Counted from the first letter of the stretch, positions 44,746-54,429 are shown. The stretch is 64,000 bases of DNA from a bacterium (GCA_029932675.1 JAOZPP010000004.1:17367-81366), one strand, 5' to 3'. The notes: a model not told the origin generated them from the letters alone. Translations and numbers: made by a program.

Positions 44746-45873
44746 ATGGCGACAAAGCAGGCAGATCTGGCTGGACCGGGCATTGGCGATTACAATGAAT
44801 TGGAGAAGATACTCCCCCAGGATTATAGTTCCCTGCTCACCCCTAAGGAGACGCAGAAGGCAATCTTTGCCGTGAAGAACTACATCGAAGAAAACCTCTG
44901 CAAGGAGCTCAATTTGATGATGGCCACCTGCCCTCTCATCGTCGATGTGGAAAGCGGAATGAACGACATGCTCGATCGCGATGGCTCAAGAACTCCCATA
45001 GAGTTCCCTTGTGGATTGGGGCTCGAAAAGCCAATCAGGGCTTCCATAGTTCAGGCGGCAACCAAGTGGAAGAGGTTTGCCTTAAAGGAGTTCGGCTGTA
45101 AGGTTGGGGAAGGCATCTGCACTGATATGCGTGCTGTGCGCAAGGATTATTTCCTTGATCACGACCACAGCGCCTATGTGGACCAATGGGACTGGGAGCT
45201 GGTAATCACTGAAGAGCAACGGAACCTCAATTTCCTGAAGGAAGTGGTCAGGAAGATCTGGAAGGTTCTCAAGGGCGCAGAGACCTATGTGCAAGAGCTC
45301 TTCCCCCAGTTAAGGACGGACAGATATCCCGACCTTCCCGACGAGCTCACCTTCTTGCACGCAGAAGATATCCTTGACTGGTATCCAGATCTACCCCGTA
45401 AGGCACGGGAGACGGAGGTCCTGAAGAGGCATCCAGCGATCTTTATCATCGGTGTGGGTTGGCCCCTCAAGGATGGGTATCCCCATGAGATGAGGGCGGC
45501 AGACTATGATGACTGGATCACGGAAACGGTCTCCGAGGATGGCAGACCGATGCATGGCCTCAACGGGGATATTCTGGTGTGGAATCCAGTGACAAAGCGC
45601 CGTCATGAGCTGACATCGATGGGTATCCGCGTTAACGCCGAAACGCTGAAGAAGCAATTGGAGATGTCCGGTCAGCTTGATTTCCTCAAGTACCCCTATC
45701 ACCAGGGGATCATTAACAACGAACTTCCCCTTACCATCGGCGGGGGTATAGGACAGTCCCGCACCTACATGCTTCTACTGAGGAAAGCCCACTTGGGAGA
45801 GGTAAGCGTCACCGTATGGCCGAGGATACTCAAGGATATGTGTGCCAGAAAGAACATCCATGTGTTGGAGTGA
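44746..45873 (+). CDS. asnA: Aspartate-ammonia ligase (asparagine synthetase A)
   Basis: Makes asparagine from aspartate, ammonia and ATP; class II tRNA-synthetase fold. A 375-aa protein with FAVKNYIEENLCKELNLMMATCPLIVD, RDGSRTPIEFPCGLGLEKP, VVQAATKWKR-type block, GICTDMRAVRKDYFLDHDHSAYVDQWDWE (about 125-150) and a C-terminal GGGIGQSR motif 3 (about 335). Slightly longer than the E. coli protein (330 aa). AAGGAGG ribosome site. It stands alone between the island edge and convergent genes. Confidence 0.95.
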   Translation: MATKQADLAGPGIGDYNELEKILPQDYSSLLTPKETQKAIFAVKNYIEENLCKELNLMMATCPLIVDVESGMNDMLDRDGSRTPIEFPCGLGLEKPIRASIVQAATKWKRFALKEFGCKVGEGICTDMRAVRKDYFLDHDHSAYVDQWDWELVITEEQRNLNFLKEVVRKIWKVLKGAETYVQELFPQLRTDRYPDLPDELTFLHAEDILDWYPDLPRKARETEVLKRHPAIFIIGVGWPLKDGYPHEMRAADYDDWITETVSEDGRPMHGLNGDILVWNPVTKRRHELTSMGIRVNAETLKKQLEMSGQLDFLKYPYHQGIINNELPLTIGGGIGQSRTYMLLLRKAHLGEVSVTVWPRILKDMCARKNIHVLE

Positions 45874-45900
45874 GGGGAGAGGATTCCTCGTCAAAAGGGC

Positions 45901-45940
45901 AGAGGGAAGGTGGCAGACCTTTTTCCACCACCTTCCCTCT
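45901..45940. terminator. Long hairpin after asnA
   Basis: Perfect 13-bp arms AGAGGGAAGGTGG / CCACCTTCCCTCT with a 14-nt loop, between the convergent asnA and DUF192 genes. No clear U-run on either side, so termination is likely but not certain; the arms resemble the dispersed palindromes. Confidence 0.5.
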
Positions 45941-46016
45941 GGGAAACTTAAAGTGGGATCAAACTTTAGGAGGATGGAATTCGGTTAGCTTCCCACCCCT
46001 TAAGAGAGGAATTCCA

Positions 46017-46460
46017 TTAAAACCTTATCCGATCCCCCACCTTTATCCCATTTCTCTTAAACCAACCCTTGTTGGCCTCCAAGGCGTAGAGGATAGGCCC
46101 AATAGGCATATGAGGGGTAGTATCCAGGGGATCCATCTCATCGATTTGGATTATCTTCAGCTCCCTACTGATGAAGGCAATGCTTAAGGGGATGTAAGTG
46201 TTCTTCATCCAAAAGGGATGGTAACCCTCCTGGGGAAAGACAAAGAGCATTCCCTCATCCTGGGGAAGGTTCTTCCTAAACATCAGGCCCCTCTCCCGGG
46301 CCTGCGGGGTTTGACAGACAATCACCCTCAAAGGGTGGCCAGCAACCATGACCGTTGTCCTCTCCGGAAGGGTCTTCACACCCTCCTCTTCCTTGCCGCA
46401 TCCGGCAATGAGGAGGAGTGCCAAGAGGCTGAGTGCAAGAGGCTTCACGATGGTAGCCAT
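46017..46460 (-). CDS. DUF192 lipoprotein
   Basis: A 147-aa protein with a lipoprotein signal (LALSLLALLLIAGCGK; Cys at about 21) followed by a complete DUF192 domain: RVIVCQTPQARERGLMFRKNLPQDEGMLFVFP, FWMKNTYIPLSIAFIS, IIQIDEMDPLDTTPHMP and a C-terminal ALEANKGWFKRNGIKVGDRI. Probably anchored in the periplasm; biochemical function of DUF192 is not established. It is the last gene of the minus-strand operon PfkB-TldD-TldE-DUF192, 29 bases after tldE. Confidence 0.9.
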   Translation of the reverse strand: MATIVKPLALSLLALLLIAGCGKEEEGVKTLPERTTVMVAGHPLRVIVCQTPQARERGLMFRKNLPQDEGMLFVFPQEGYHPFWMKNTYIPLSIAFISRELKIIQIDEMDPLDTTPHMPIGPILYALEANKGWFKRNGIKVGDRIRF

Positions 46461-46489
46461 TAACTACGGGGCTCTAAATCACTAAGGTT

Positions 46490-47836
46490 TTACTCGGTCT
46501 TCCCGGAGAAGTTGAAGTCCCTGATCAGGAGGGCGGGGACTACCGCGGCCCCCACCTCCTCCCACCAGGCATTGATGGCCTTTCTTTCCTTAGATACCAC
46601 CTCCACATTGGAGAAAGCCTTGAGCATGCTCTCCGTAAACCTTAAATTCTCAATAGGGTACTTAACCTTTCCATCCTCTACAAAAAATGTCCCATCTCGA
46701 GTCATCCCAGTAAAGAGGGCCTCCTTGGTATTTAGAAGGCCGTTGACATAATGGAAACGGGTGACCAGGATTCCTCTGCCCAGCGAGGCAATCATCTCTT
46801 CCTCTCTCCCGTCGCCTGATTTAACGAACAGATTCAGCGGCATTGGGCCAGACCGCGAACTGGGGGGGAGGGCATGGCCAGTGGAGGGCTTCCCCTCTCT
46901 GTTTCCAGTCACCGAATCATAAACTACCCCCTGAGCAATCCCCTCTTTTACAAAGAAGACCCTCTGCTTGGGGACACCTTCAAAGTCAAAGGGCATTGCT
47001 ACCCCTGCCGGATCGTTACCATCATCGTAGATGGTAACCTTTTCAGACATTATCTTCTCCCCCAACCTACCACTGAGAAAGCTTGTCTCCTCCTGAAAGC
47101 TCTTCGCCCCGAAGCCAATCATACTCATCCATTCCATTAGTTCCCCCACCGCCGGGGGTTCCAGGAGGACATCATACCTCCCCTCCTTTAAGGCCCGCGG
47201 ATGCCTGCTCTCCAGACACTTCTTTATGGCCACCTCCGCTAAACCATCTATATCCAAAGTCCCTATATCTCGGCAGAGAAAATCAGCATAACCTGAACTA
47301 TCCGCAGAACTAACCACCATCCTCAAGGTTGCCGCGCTGAGGGGCTGATAGGCAGCCAGTCCCAGGCTATTCAGCACCGCAATCTCACCACAACCAGTGG
47401 ATAGGGCGCCAGCAACGGTCAAGCCCTGAGCCTCAACCTTATCAAAGACCTTCCTCACCATCTCAGCCCTCTGCTCCGGGGTGAAATTGGCCGTCTCCTC
47501 AAAGAAGGTGTTCACCTCCTTGTATTCCCCCGGAGAGGGGAGAGAGCTGAAATGGGGGGTTTCCACTTGATGCTTGGCTATCTCCACAGCTTCCTTAAGG
47601 GCTTCCCTCAGCTCCTCCTTATTTAGGGAGTTGGTGGAAGCAACCCCGATCTTCTTTCCCAAAGCAACCCGGAAGGTAACATCCGTATCCCTTTCCGCCA
47701 CATTCTGGTGAACGGAGTTGTTGGTAAACCTGGTAAGACCCCTTTGACTGCCGATAAAGATGGCCTCAGTCTGATCGGCCTGAGCGGAGGCCAGAATCTC
47801 CTGCAGGGTCTCAAAAATCCTTTCTTTCCCAATCAT
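46490..47836 (-). CDS. tldE: TldE/PmbA metalloprotease partner
   Basis: A 448-aa U62 peptidase-family protein. It lacks the HExxxH motif, as TldE does, and shows the shared fold blocks (RGLTRFTNNSVHQN near the N-terminus, AKSFQEETSFLSGRLGEKI in the middle, GMTRDGTFFVEDGKVKYPIE near the end). TldD and TldE form a heterodimeric cytoplasmic protease that digests unfolded peptides and in E. coli matures microcin B17 and degrades CcdA. The ATG overlaps the tldD stop by 4 bases. Confidence 0.93.
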   Translation of the reverse strand: MIGKERIFETLQEILASAQADQTEAIFIGSQRGLTRFTNNSVHQNVAERDTDVTFRVALGKKIGVASTNSLNKEELREALKEAVEIAKHQVETPHFSSLPSPGEYKEVNTFFEETANFTPEQRAEMVRKVFDKVEAQGLTVAGALSTGCGEIAVLNSLGLAAYQPLSAATLRMVVSSADSSGYADFLCRDIGTLDIDGLAEVAIKKCLESRHPRALKEGRYDVLLEPPAVGELMEWMSMIGFGAKSFQEETSFLSGRLGEKIMSEKVTIYDDGNDPAGVAMPFDFEGVPKQRVFFVKEGIAQGVVYDSVTGNREGKPSTGHALPPSSRSGPMPLNLFVKSGDGREEEMIASLGRGILVTRFHYVNGLLNTKEALFTGMTRDGTFFVEDGKVKYPIENLRFTESMLKAFSNVEVVSKERKAINAWWEEVGAAVVPALLIRDFNFSGKTE

Positions 47837-49272
47837 CTCTTCACCCCCACCTTCACTTTTCTAAACCTTGCTGGTGCTGTTCCATGGGCAACCCTCATAA
47901 TCTGGCTGGGCTCCCCCTTTCCACAATTGGGGACACCCCAGATGTGCCATGAATCCCTGTTGCAGATAGCATCACAGCTTCTCCAGAACTGAGGAGTGAT
48001 GCCCGTGTACACAGGATTCTTCACCATCCTCACCTTCTTCCCCCTTTTTATCTCCCATCCGATCTCCGTCCCGAATTGGAAGTTCAACCTTTGGTCATCT
48101 ATGCTCCAGCTCTTGTTAGTCTCTAAGTAGATCCCCTCTTTTGTATCAGCGATGAGGTCCTCCAGGCTCCACTCACCCGGTTCTAAATTGATGTTCGTCA
48201 TCCTGATAAGAGGAATTCTGTTCCACCCATCAGCCCTCATCGTGCCATTAGACCTCTGGCCAAGGAAAAATCCCGTCTCCCGGGAGGTGAGATAGCCAAC
48301 AAAGACACCTCTTCTCACTAAGTAGGTCCTTTGGGCCTTTACCCCCTCATCATCGTAGCCAAACGTCCCTAATCCCCCCTCCAAGGTGGCATCTGCGGTG
48401 ATATCCACCAGATTTGAACCATACTGGAATTTGTTCAACTTGTCTAAGCTCAAAAAACTTCCTCCGGCATAGCTTATCTCAGTGCCCAAAACCCGGTCCA
48501 ACTCGGTGGGGTGGCCGCAGGACTCATGCACCTGCAGGGCCAACTGGGAGCCATCAAGGATTAGATCCACCTCCCCCTGGGGACATTCAGGGGCAGAGAG
48601 GAGGGCAGCAGCTTCATCCCTTATCCTTTCGGCATTCTCTATTAACCCCATCTCCCTGATGAATTCATACCCCTTGCTGGCAAAGTCCCCTCCGGCCGAG
48701 TTTGGATAGCTTCTCCTTTGGGCCTGTTGACCATCAGAGGCAGTGGCAGAAATTCCTCCCCCACTATGGGTGATCGTCTGCTCAATCTCTGCCCCCTCCG
48801 TGTTGAGAAAGAGCTTCCGCTCCCGATGAAAGGTCAAAGAACCCACGGCGACCTTTATCTTATCCCCTCTCATTGCCTCGACAGCCTTCATCAGAAGCTC
48901 GATCTTTTCCTCTAAAGGGACGGCAAACGGATCTTCCAAGTAGTTAGTCTGGTAACTATCTACCCAAGGCTCCTCCTCACTTAGCTTGGATCTCTTTTTG
49001 CTTACGGAAGCGCTGGCCGAAGCTATACGCAGGGCCTCAGAGGCCACCCTCTCCACCTCCTCGGGGGAAATCACTGCTGAGGAGGAAAACCCCCAGGCTC
49101 CATCCTTAAGCACCCTGATGCCAAAACCGGAGTTCTGACTGTAGGATATGCCTTCCACTTCCCCATTTTTTACTCCTATCCTCTGAGAATGGCTCTCCAC
49201 TTTCCTCAAATCAGCGTAGTCAACTCCTTTCCTCTTCAATTTCACCAGACACTCTTTCATCAGGTCTTTCAA
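47833..49272 (-). CDS. tldD: TldD metalloprotease
   Basis: A 479-aa catalytic subunit of the TldD/TldE protease. The zinc motif HExxxH is present as VHESCGHPTELDRVLG (about 260). Other blocks: YADLRKVESHSQRIGVKNGEVEG at the N-terminus, YDDEGVKAQRTYLVRRGVFVGYLTSRE and TNINLEPGEWSLEDLIADT. Full length. It overlaps both neighbours by 4 bases (PfkB kinase before, tldE after), indicating one coupled operon. Confidence 0.95.
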   Translation of the reverse strand: MKDLMKECLVKLKRKGVDYADLRKVESHSQRIGVKNGEVEGISYSQNSGFGIRVLKDGAWGFSSSAVISPEEVERVASEALRIASASASVSKKRSKLSEEEPWVDSYQTNYLEDPFAVPLEEKIELLMKAVEAMRGDKIKVAVGSLTFHRERKLFLNTEGAEIEQTITHSGGGISATASDGQQAQRRSYPNSAGGDFASKGYEFIREMGLIENAERIRDEAAALLSAPECPQGEVDLILDGSQLALQVHESCGHPTELDRVLGTEISYAGGSFLSLDKLNKFQYGSNLVDITADATLEGGLGTFGYDDEGVKAQRTYLVRRGVFVGYLTSRETGFFLGQRSNGTMRADGWNRIPLIRMTNINLEPGEWSLEDLIADTKEGIYLETNKSWSIDDQRLNFQFGTEIGWEIKRGKKVRMVKNPVYTGITPQFWRSCDAICNRDSWHIWGVPNCGKGEPSQIMRVAHGTAPARFRKVKVGVKR

Positions 49273-50207
49273 GAAACACCTCCATCTTTTTGGTTCTCCC
49301 CACCCCTAATCCTCATCTTAGACCTTAGTTGGTCAATAAGCTCCTCCCTTGAGACAAACTGGTTGGCCCTCTCACACGCCCTCTGTGCATCCTTAGTGCC
49401 CAAATACTCCCAGATGAATCCGCAGGTGAAGAGATCACCGCACCCAGTGGGATCATCAAAGGGGGTGGGGTTGGGCGAAGGGAAGTAGAAGACCTTATCC
49501 CCTTCCAGGAGGATATTCCCTTGGGGCCCGAGGGTAACCAAGAGCAGGGTGGGCCTAAAAGATAAGAACCTCCTCCCCAACTCAAGAAAATCCTCATCCC
49601 CCCTCAAGGGACCTCCCCAGAGTAGCTCGGCCTCCTGCCTGTTCATCTGGAGGATATCTGCCTGAGCAATCCACTCCTCGGCTTGAGGGATTGGCCTCAG
49701 GAACCTCCTCCCTTGGGAATCGATGCCTAAGGTTAAACTGTGCAGATCCATATAGATTATCCCTTCGAATTCCCTGCGGATCCTCTTTAAAGCCTCCAAC
49801 CCAATATCAAAGCCAGAGATAAAATTGACCAACAACAGATCTACTTGCAAGTAGGACCTTACATCATCATATTTAAGGGGAGGCAATCTCCCCTCCAGGG
49901 CCTCCCTCCTCCTCCCTGAGGACCCATATGTGATCACACAATGGTTGTTTTTGGCCTCCTTCTTCCTTATCCCCTCAGCTTTTATATTCTCAATTGAGGA
50001 GATAATCCCCATAACCTCATCCCAGCAGTCCTCTCCTAAGTTACTGATCGGATATAAGATAATGCCTCCTCGCCCCAAGTAAGAAAGGCCAAGGAGGTTA
50101 TAGAGTATTCCCCCGTAACCTTCCCATCTCCCCCCTCGAGAGGAGAAGACCGTATCCCTATTTATGGTGCCCAATACAGCGACCCGAAACCTCCCAGACA
50201 TCCCCAC
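49269..50207 (-). CDS. PfkB-family carbohydrate kinase
   Basis: A 312-aa sugar kinase of the ribokinase/PfkB fold. Signature 2 is DDPTGCGDLFTCGFI, where the usual GAGD anion hole with catalytic Asp is GCGD (about 255-260). The N-terminal GG--YN-LGLSYLG region follows the family. Substrate unknown. It begins the minus-strand operon with tldD and tldE; that coupling (4-base overlap) is unusual for a sugar kinase and may just reflect co-expression. Confidence 0.82.
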   Translation of the reverse strand: MGMSGRFRVAVLGTINRDTVFSSRGGRWEGYGGILYNLLGLSYLGRGGIILYPISNLGEDCWDEVMGIISSIENIKAEGIRKKEAKNNHCVITYGSSGRRREALEGRLPPLKYDDVRSYLQVDLLLVNFISGFDIGLEALKRIRREFEGIIYMDLHSLTLGIDSQGRRFLRPIPQAEEWIAQADILQMNRQEAELLWGGPLRGDEDFLELGRRFLSFRPTLLLVTLGPQGNILLEGDKVFYFPSPNPTPFDDPTGCGDLFTCGFIWEYLGTKDAQRACERANQFVSREELIDQLRSKMRIRGGENQKDGGVS

Positions 50208-50313
50208 TATGAACTAAAAAATTTCGATTACTGAAAGCAGCAATGTTACCCTTCCCAAAAAGTATAAGTAACCCCTCCCTAGATGTCAAGGGATTTGTTT
50301 CTGGGGATTTGAC

Positions 50314-50342
50314 TTGACAATGGATAAGGGCCTATCTAAATT
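50314..50342 (+). promoter_or_regulatory. Promoter of hutU
   Basis: TTGACA (50314-50319), 17-base spacer, TAATTT-like box read as TAAATT (50337-50342). The start near 50349 leaves a 37-base leader before the ATG at 50386 with AAGGAGG. Confidence 0.55.
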
Positions 50343-50385
50343 AACCCCTGTAATACTGGAAATTGGCGTTACCAAGGAGGAAAAG

Positions 50386-52038
50386 ATGGTTTATAAACCA
50401 GTAAGGGCGCCGCGGGGCACGGCCCTCTCCTGTAAGAGCTGGCATCAGGAGGCAGCTCTCCGGATGCTGATGAACAACTTAGACCCAGAAGTAGCCGAAA
50501 AGCCTGAGGAGCTAATCATCTATGGGGGATCGGGGAAGGCAGCTCGCAACTGGGAGTGTTACCATGCAATAGTAAAGAGCCTCCAAGAGCTGGAGAATGA
50601 CGAAACCCTATTGGTTCAGTCGGGAAAACCGGTGGGGATATTTCGTACCCATGAATATGCCCCCCGGGTCCTCATCGCCAACTCCCTCATCGTTCCCCAC
50701 TGGGCTAACTGGGATAAGTTTAGGGAATTGGAGAGGCTTGGCCTGACAATGTATGGCCAGATGACTGCCGGAAGTTGGATCTACATCGGCACCCAGGGGA
50801 TACTCCAAGGAACCTATGAAACCTTTGCCGCAGCGGCGAAGAAACACTTCGGAGGGGACTTACGTGGCCGGTTGCTCCTCACTGGCGGCTTAGGGGGAAT
50901 GGGCGGGGCACAACCCCTGGCCGCGACAATGAATGGGGCCGCCTTCTTGGGGATTGAAGTCGACCGCAGGAGAATAGAGAGAAGGGTAGAAACTGGTTAC
51001 TGTGACCGAATCTCCGAGGACTTAGATGAGGCATTGGAGCTCTGCTTGCAGGCCAAAAAGAACCGTGAGCCTTTATCAGTTGGTCTAGTGGGAAACTGCG
51101 CGGAGGTGTTACCGGAGATCTATAGCCGTGGGGTAGTTCCGGACCTGCTTACCGATCAGACCAGTGCCCATGACGAGTTAAATGGCTATGTTCCGGCAGG
51201 AATTCCATATGAGGACGCCCTTAAGCTGAGGGAGGAGAACCCTGAAGAGTATGTTAAACGAGCTATGGACTCAATTGCCGTTCATGTGCGTACAATGCTC
51301 GACTTTATGCATAAAGGGGCAATTGTCTTCGACTATGGGAACAACATCAGAGGTCAAGCATACAAGGCAGGAATAGCCGATGCTTTTGACTTCCCGGGCT
51401 TCGTTCCCGCCTACATCCGTCCCCTCTTGGCCCAGGGGAAGGGTCCATTTCGCTGGGCCGCCCTCTCCGGGGATCCAGAGGACATCTACAAGACAGATGA
51501 AGTGGTGAAAAGAGAGTTCCCAGAGGATGAGGCACTAGTTAACTGGATTGAGAAGGCTCAGAAAGAGGTGAAATTTCAGGGCCTACCCTCGCGCATCTGT
51601 TGGCTGGGCTATGGGGAAAGGGCACACTTCGGCCAGATAATCAACCATATGGTGGCTAAGGGAGAGCTAAAAGCCCCCATAGTGATCGGTAGGGACCACT
51701 TGGATGGAGGATCAGTGGCCTCGCCAAATCGGGAGACCGAAGGGATGAAGGATGGTTCAGATGTAATCGCTGATTGGCCCATACTCAATGGATTGCTCAA
51801 TGCCGTCTCGGGAGCCTCCTGGGTCTCGGTACATCACGGTGGGGGTGTAGGAATTGGTTACTCCCTCCACGCGGGGATGGTTGTAGTTGCCGATGGAAGC
51901 AAGGAGATGGAGACCAGGTTAAATCGAGTGCTCACCAATGATCCGGGAACAGGGATAATGAGACACGCCGATGCCGGCTATGCGGAAGCTATCAAAACTG
52001 CAAAAGAGAAAGGGATAAAAATACCGATGCTGGAGTAG
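50386..52038 (+). CDS. hutU: Urocanate hydratase
   Basis: Second step of histidine degradation: urocanate to imidazolone propionate, with tightly bound NAD+. A 550-aa protein with [50 protein letters not shown] (NAD site), [17 protein letters not shown], and the catalytic Cys in [16 protein letters not shown]. The open frame extends back to 50314, but that codon lies in the -35 box; ATG 50386 has AAGGAGG (50374-50380) and matches the family start. No hutH, hutI or hutG is near, so the pathway is split or the enzyme acts alone. Confidence 0.95.
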   Translation: MVYKPVRAPRGTALSCKSWHQEAALRMLMNNLDPEVAEKPEELIIYGGSGKAARNWECYHAIVKSLQELENDETLLVQSGKPVGIFRTHEYAPRVLIANSLIVPHWANWDKFRELERLGLTMYGQMTAGSWIYIGTQGILQGTYETFAAAAKKHFGGDLRGRLLLTGGLGGMGGAQPLAATMNGAAFLGIEVDRRRIERRVETGYCDRISEDLDEALELCLQAKKNREPLSVGLVGNCAEVLPEIYSRGVVPDLLTDQTSAHDELNGYVPAGIPYEDALKLREENPEEYVKRAMDSIAVHVRTMLDFMHKGAIVFDYGNNIRGQAYKAGIADAFDFPGFVPAYIRPLLAQGKGPFRWAALSGDPEDIYKTDEVVKREFPEDEALVNWIEKAQKEVKFQGLPSRICWLGYGERAHFGQIINHMVAKGELKAPIVIGRDHLDGGSVASPNRETEGMKDGSDVIADWPILNGLLNAVSGASWVSVHHGGGVGIGYSLHAGMVVVADGSKEMETRLNRVLTNDPGTGIMRHADAGYAEAIKTAKEKGIKIPMLE

Positions 52039-52099
52039 TCTCCCCTCAACCTCAAGGAAGGAGCGCACCGCCAACCAGCCCCAAAACCGGTGAACAGGC

Positions 52100-52447
52100 C
52101 TAAACCAAATCCAGATCGACTGGAGCCCCCAGGGCCTCTTCTAACTTCAAGATAAAGACTCTTCCGACCCCAGGAGCTTGGAGGTCAACATCAACATCTT
52201 TCAACAGCTTCACGATCTCAGAGCCAATTTCCTTTCTATCTACCTGAGCGATGATAGTTTTGGAATAGGACTTACTACCCCTCATCTGGAAGCTGAGTCC
52301 AGCAAAGATAGGCACTTCATAGGCCAGGGCCTTTCCCATAGCTTGTGAGTCGATAATGGCCGCATCAGTTATTCCCAATTCCACCAGCACTGAAAGGAGG
52401 TCATCCAAAAACTTTTCCTGATTGAGTACGATAATAAGGAGATACAT
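52100..52447 (-). CDS. PII-like small regulatory protein
   Basis: A 115-aa protein with a ferredoxin-like PII-type pattern: LLIIVLNQEKFLDDLLSVLVELGITDAAIIDSQAMG at the N-terminus, a central loop region (RGSKSYSKTIIAQVD), and a second LVKLLKDVDVDL unit before VFILKLEEALG. No PII T-loop tyrosine motif is clear. It is the last gene of the operon antiporter-EIIA-this gene, 13 bases after EIIA. PII-like proteins next to transporters often bind small nucleotides and gate the transporter; that would fit here. Not a proven PII. Confidence 0.6.
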   Translation of the reverse strand: MYLLIIVLNQEKFLDDLLSVLVELGITDAAIIDSQAMGKALAYEVPIFAGLSFQMRGSKSYSKTIIAQVDRKEIGSEIVKLLKDVDVDLQAPGVGRVFILKLEEALGAPVDLDLV

Positions 52448-52460
52448 CGCTATCTTCCTT

Positions 52461-52970
52461 TCAAGACTTGTGGATTACCCTGCCCTCCTTGGTCCTCACT
52501 TCTACCTCAGCGGGGTAACGGGAATCGAACTCCTGCAGCACCTCCAACACATCCCCTACAGATCGGGACTTAAGAAGCTTTTCCTTAAGATCCTTGATCT
52601 TAAGCAATCTGACGATCCTGGCCACCGTCTGTAAATACTCCTTCTTTACATCAAGGGGAGCAGCTATCATAAAGATAAGGTGAACAGGTTTACCATCCAA
52701 GGAGGCAAATTCCACTCCTTCCTTTGAACCCCCGAAGGCCACGGCCAACCTCTTCACTGTCTCGGACCTCCCATGAGGTATGGCCACGCCTTGCCCAATG
52801 GCTGTGCTTTCAATCCCCTCCCTGGACCTGATGGCCTCCTCAAACTTCTCCACCTCCTCGACCACCCCAGCCCGGCTAAAGAGGGCACAAAGCTCTTTGA
52901 TTACACCTTCTTTCTCCCTCCTGGCTAGTTGGGGAATAATCAAATCCTCAGTAATCAGCTCTCTCAACAT
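52461..52970 (-). CDS. PTS EIIA-like domain protein (fructose/nitrogen type)
   Basis: A 169-aa EIIA of the PtsN/FruA class. The phosphorylated His is in GVAIPHGRSETVKRLAVAFG (about 68). Blocks KEGVEFASLDGKPVHLIFMIAAP and KKEYLQTVARIVRLLK are as in the family. No EIIB, EIIC, HPr or enzyme I gene is nearby, so this is a regulatory rather than sugar-transporting EIIA. It lies between the antiporter and the PII-like gene, suggesting control of ion transport by phosphorylation state. Confidence 0.88.
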   Translation of the reverse strand: MLRELITEDLIIPQLARREKEGVIKELCALFSRAGVVEEVEKFEEAIRSREGIESTAIGQGVAIPHGRSETVKRLAVAFGGSKEGVEFASLDGKPVHLIFMIAAPLDVKKEYLQTVARIVRLLKIKDLKEKLLKSRSVGDVLEVLQEFDSRYPAEVEVRTKEGRVIHKS

Positions 52971-53055
52971 CTTCTCCTCCTTTTCTCCCAGCCAATCTAT
53001 AAACCTTTGCCCTGAAAATATAAGAAACTAAGGGCCACTTTTTGCTAGTCAGGGT

Positions 53056-54249
53056 CTACGGCTTTCTTACCATCTTCCCCACCTCTCCTGCTTTAGTAAT
53101 GGCATACTTAGTAGAGAAAGGGCCAATTATCTCCGTTACTATGGTTGTCCCCAGGGCTATAGCCACTATGACATCTCCTGCTTGGGGAAATTCCTTCGCC
53201 GCCACTAAACATAGCCCAATGGCAATTCCTGCCTGGGAAAAGAGCCCCATTCCCGTGTATTTCCTCACCTGCTTGGGGGCATGGGAGAGAATCCCTCCCA
53301 AGCTCGCCCCCAGGATCTTCCCAGAGAACCTGCCCAAAAGATAGACCACCGCTACCCACCCCAAATGAAAGAGCAACTTCACCTTTAGCCTGGCCCCGGC
53401 CAAGACGAAGTAGATGGTATAAAAGGGGTAGCCAAAATCTCCCAGCGGGGCAAATGCCTCCCTCCGCTTAGGGGAGTAGTTAGTGAGATAAAATCCAGCA
53501 GCCATCGCCCCCAAAAGAGGGGAAAACCTCAACCCCCACATCCCCTCCTGCAATAGCCCCCCAGCTAAGGTAATCCCTCCCACGATCATAATAAGCACCT
53601 CTGCTGGATACTTCACCCTTCTCAAGAGGAAATCAAGGATCACCCCGGCGATCATCCCTCCAAGGACGGATAAAGCAATCTCTGCAAGCACGATCCCCCC
53701 TAACCTTAGAGGGAAGATGTGGGTGCCGGAGAAGAGGGAATGGGCTAAGGAAGCAGAAACCGAATAGAGGGCCAGTCCATAGGCATCGTCTATCCCTACA
53801 CACGCTAAAAGGGTTTGGGTAAGGGGACCTTGTGCCCTATATTCATTGAGAACCAACACGGTCACTGCCGGTGCAGTAGCTGCTCCGATGGAGGCAATAA
53901 TAAGGGAGAGGGCTAAGGATTGTCCGACGAGGAGCATACCGACCAGGAGAAGGGAATAGGTAACCAGGGTCTCCAAGCTAACGATAAGGACGATTGCTTT
54001 CCCCATCTTCCGTAGCTTGCTCAGCCTTAACTCCCCGCCAATGTGGAAGGCAATAAGAAGAAGGGCAAAGTCTATCAACCAGCTCAGTTTCAAGTTCCAT
54101 TCCCAGGGGATAAGCTTCAAGGAGGAGACTCCAAAGGCCAACCCCACCAGAATATAACCGGTAACTGCGGGAACCTTTATCTTCGCGATGAGCTTTCCCC
54201 CCAGATATCCTCCGAAGAGGAGGATCCCGATCAACAGTATCTCATTCAC
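53056..54249 (-). CDS. CPA2-type cation:proton antiporter
   Basis: A 397-aa integral membrane protein with about 11-12 hydrophobic helices of the Na+/H+ exchanger fold (KIKVPAVTGYILVGLAFG at helices 1-2, LALLLIAFHIGGELRLSKLRK, GAATAPAVTVLVLNEY, LPLGDFGYPFYTIYFVLAGARLKVK-type region near 290). It lacks a C-terminal RCK/TrkA-N domain, so regulation may come from the EIIA and PII-like genes that follow. Ion (Na+ or K+) cannot be assigned. First gene of the minus-strand operon. Confidence 0.85.
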   Translation of the reverse strand: MNEILLIGILLFGGYLGGKLIAKIKVPAVTGYILVGLAFGVSSLKLIPWEWNLKLSWLIDFALLLIAFHIGGELRLSKLRKMGKAIVLIVSLETLVTYSLLLVGMLLVGQSLALSLIIASIGAATAPAVTVLVLNEYRAQGPLTQTLLACVGIDDAYGLALYSVSASLAHSLFSGTHIFPLRLGGIVLAEIALSVLGGMIAGVILDFLLRRVKYPAEVLIMIVGGITLAGGLLQEGMWGLRFSPLLGAMAAGFYLTNYSPKRREAFAPLGDFGYPFYTIYFVLAGARLKVKLLFHLGWVAVVYLLGRFSGKILGASLGGILSHAPKQVRKYTGMGLFSQAGIAIGLCLVAAKEFPQAGDVIVAIALGTTIVTEIIGPFSTKYAITKAGEVGKMVRKP

Positions 54250-54366
54250 TTAAACCCCTCTTGAAAAAAGGAAGAGCCCTGATTCTCATGGGAATGCAGG
54301 AACCGCTGCTGCAGTTTCAGAAAAGGACAAGGCCGTAAGGAAAAAACCCTTCCGCAGAAGAAGGAA

Positions 54367-54392
54367 GGTGGCAGAAGCATGGATCTGCCACC
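54367..54392. repeat. Dispersed palindrome (hairpin)
   Basis: Perfect 9-bp arms GGTGGCAGA / TCTGCCACC, 8-nt loop, between the NUDIX and antiporter genes. Same family as 8166. Confidence 0.65.
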
Positions 54393-54429
54393 TCAATCCA
54401 TTACTCACCCCTTTATCCGGCAGCCAAAA

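Noticed and set aside
52525-52545. A tRNA-like T-arm sequence on the minus strand
   Set aside because: It lies inside the EIIA coding sequence and no cloverleaf can be formed around it.
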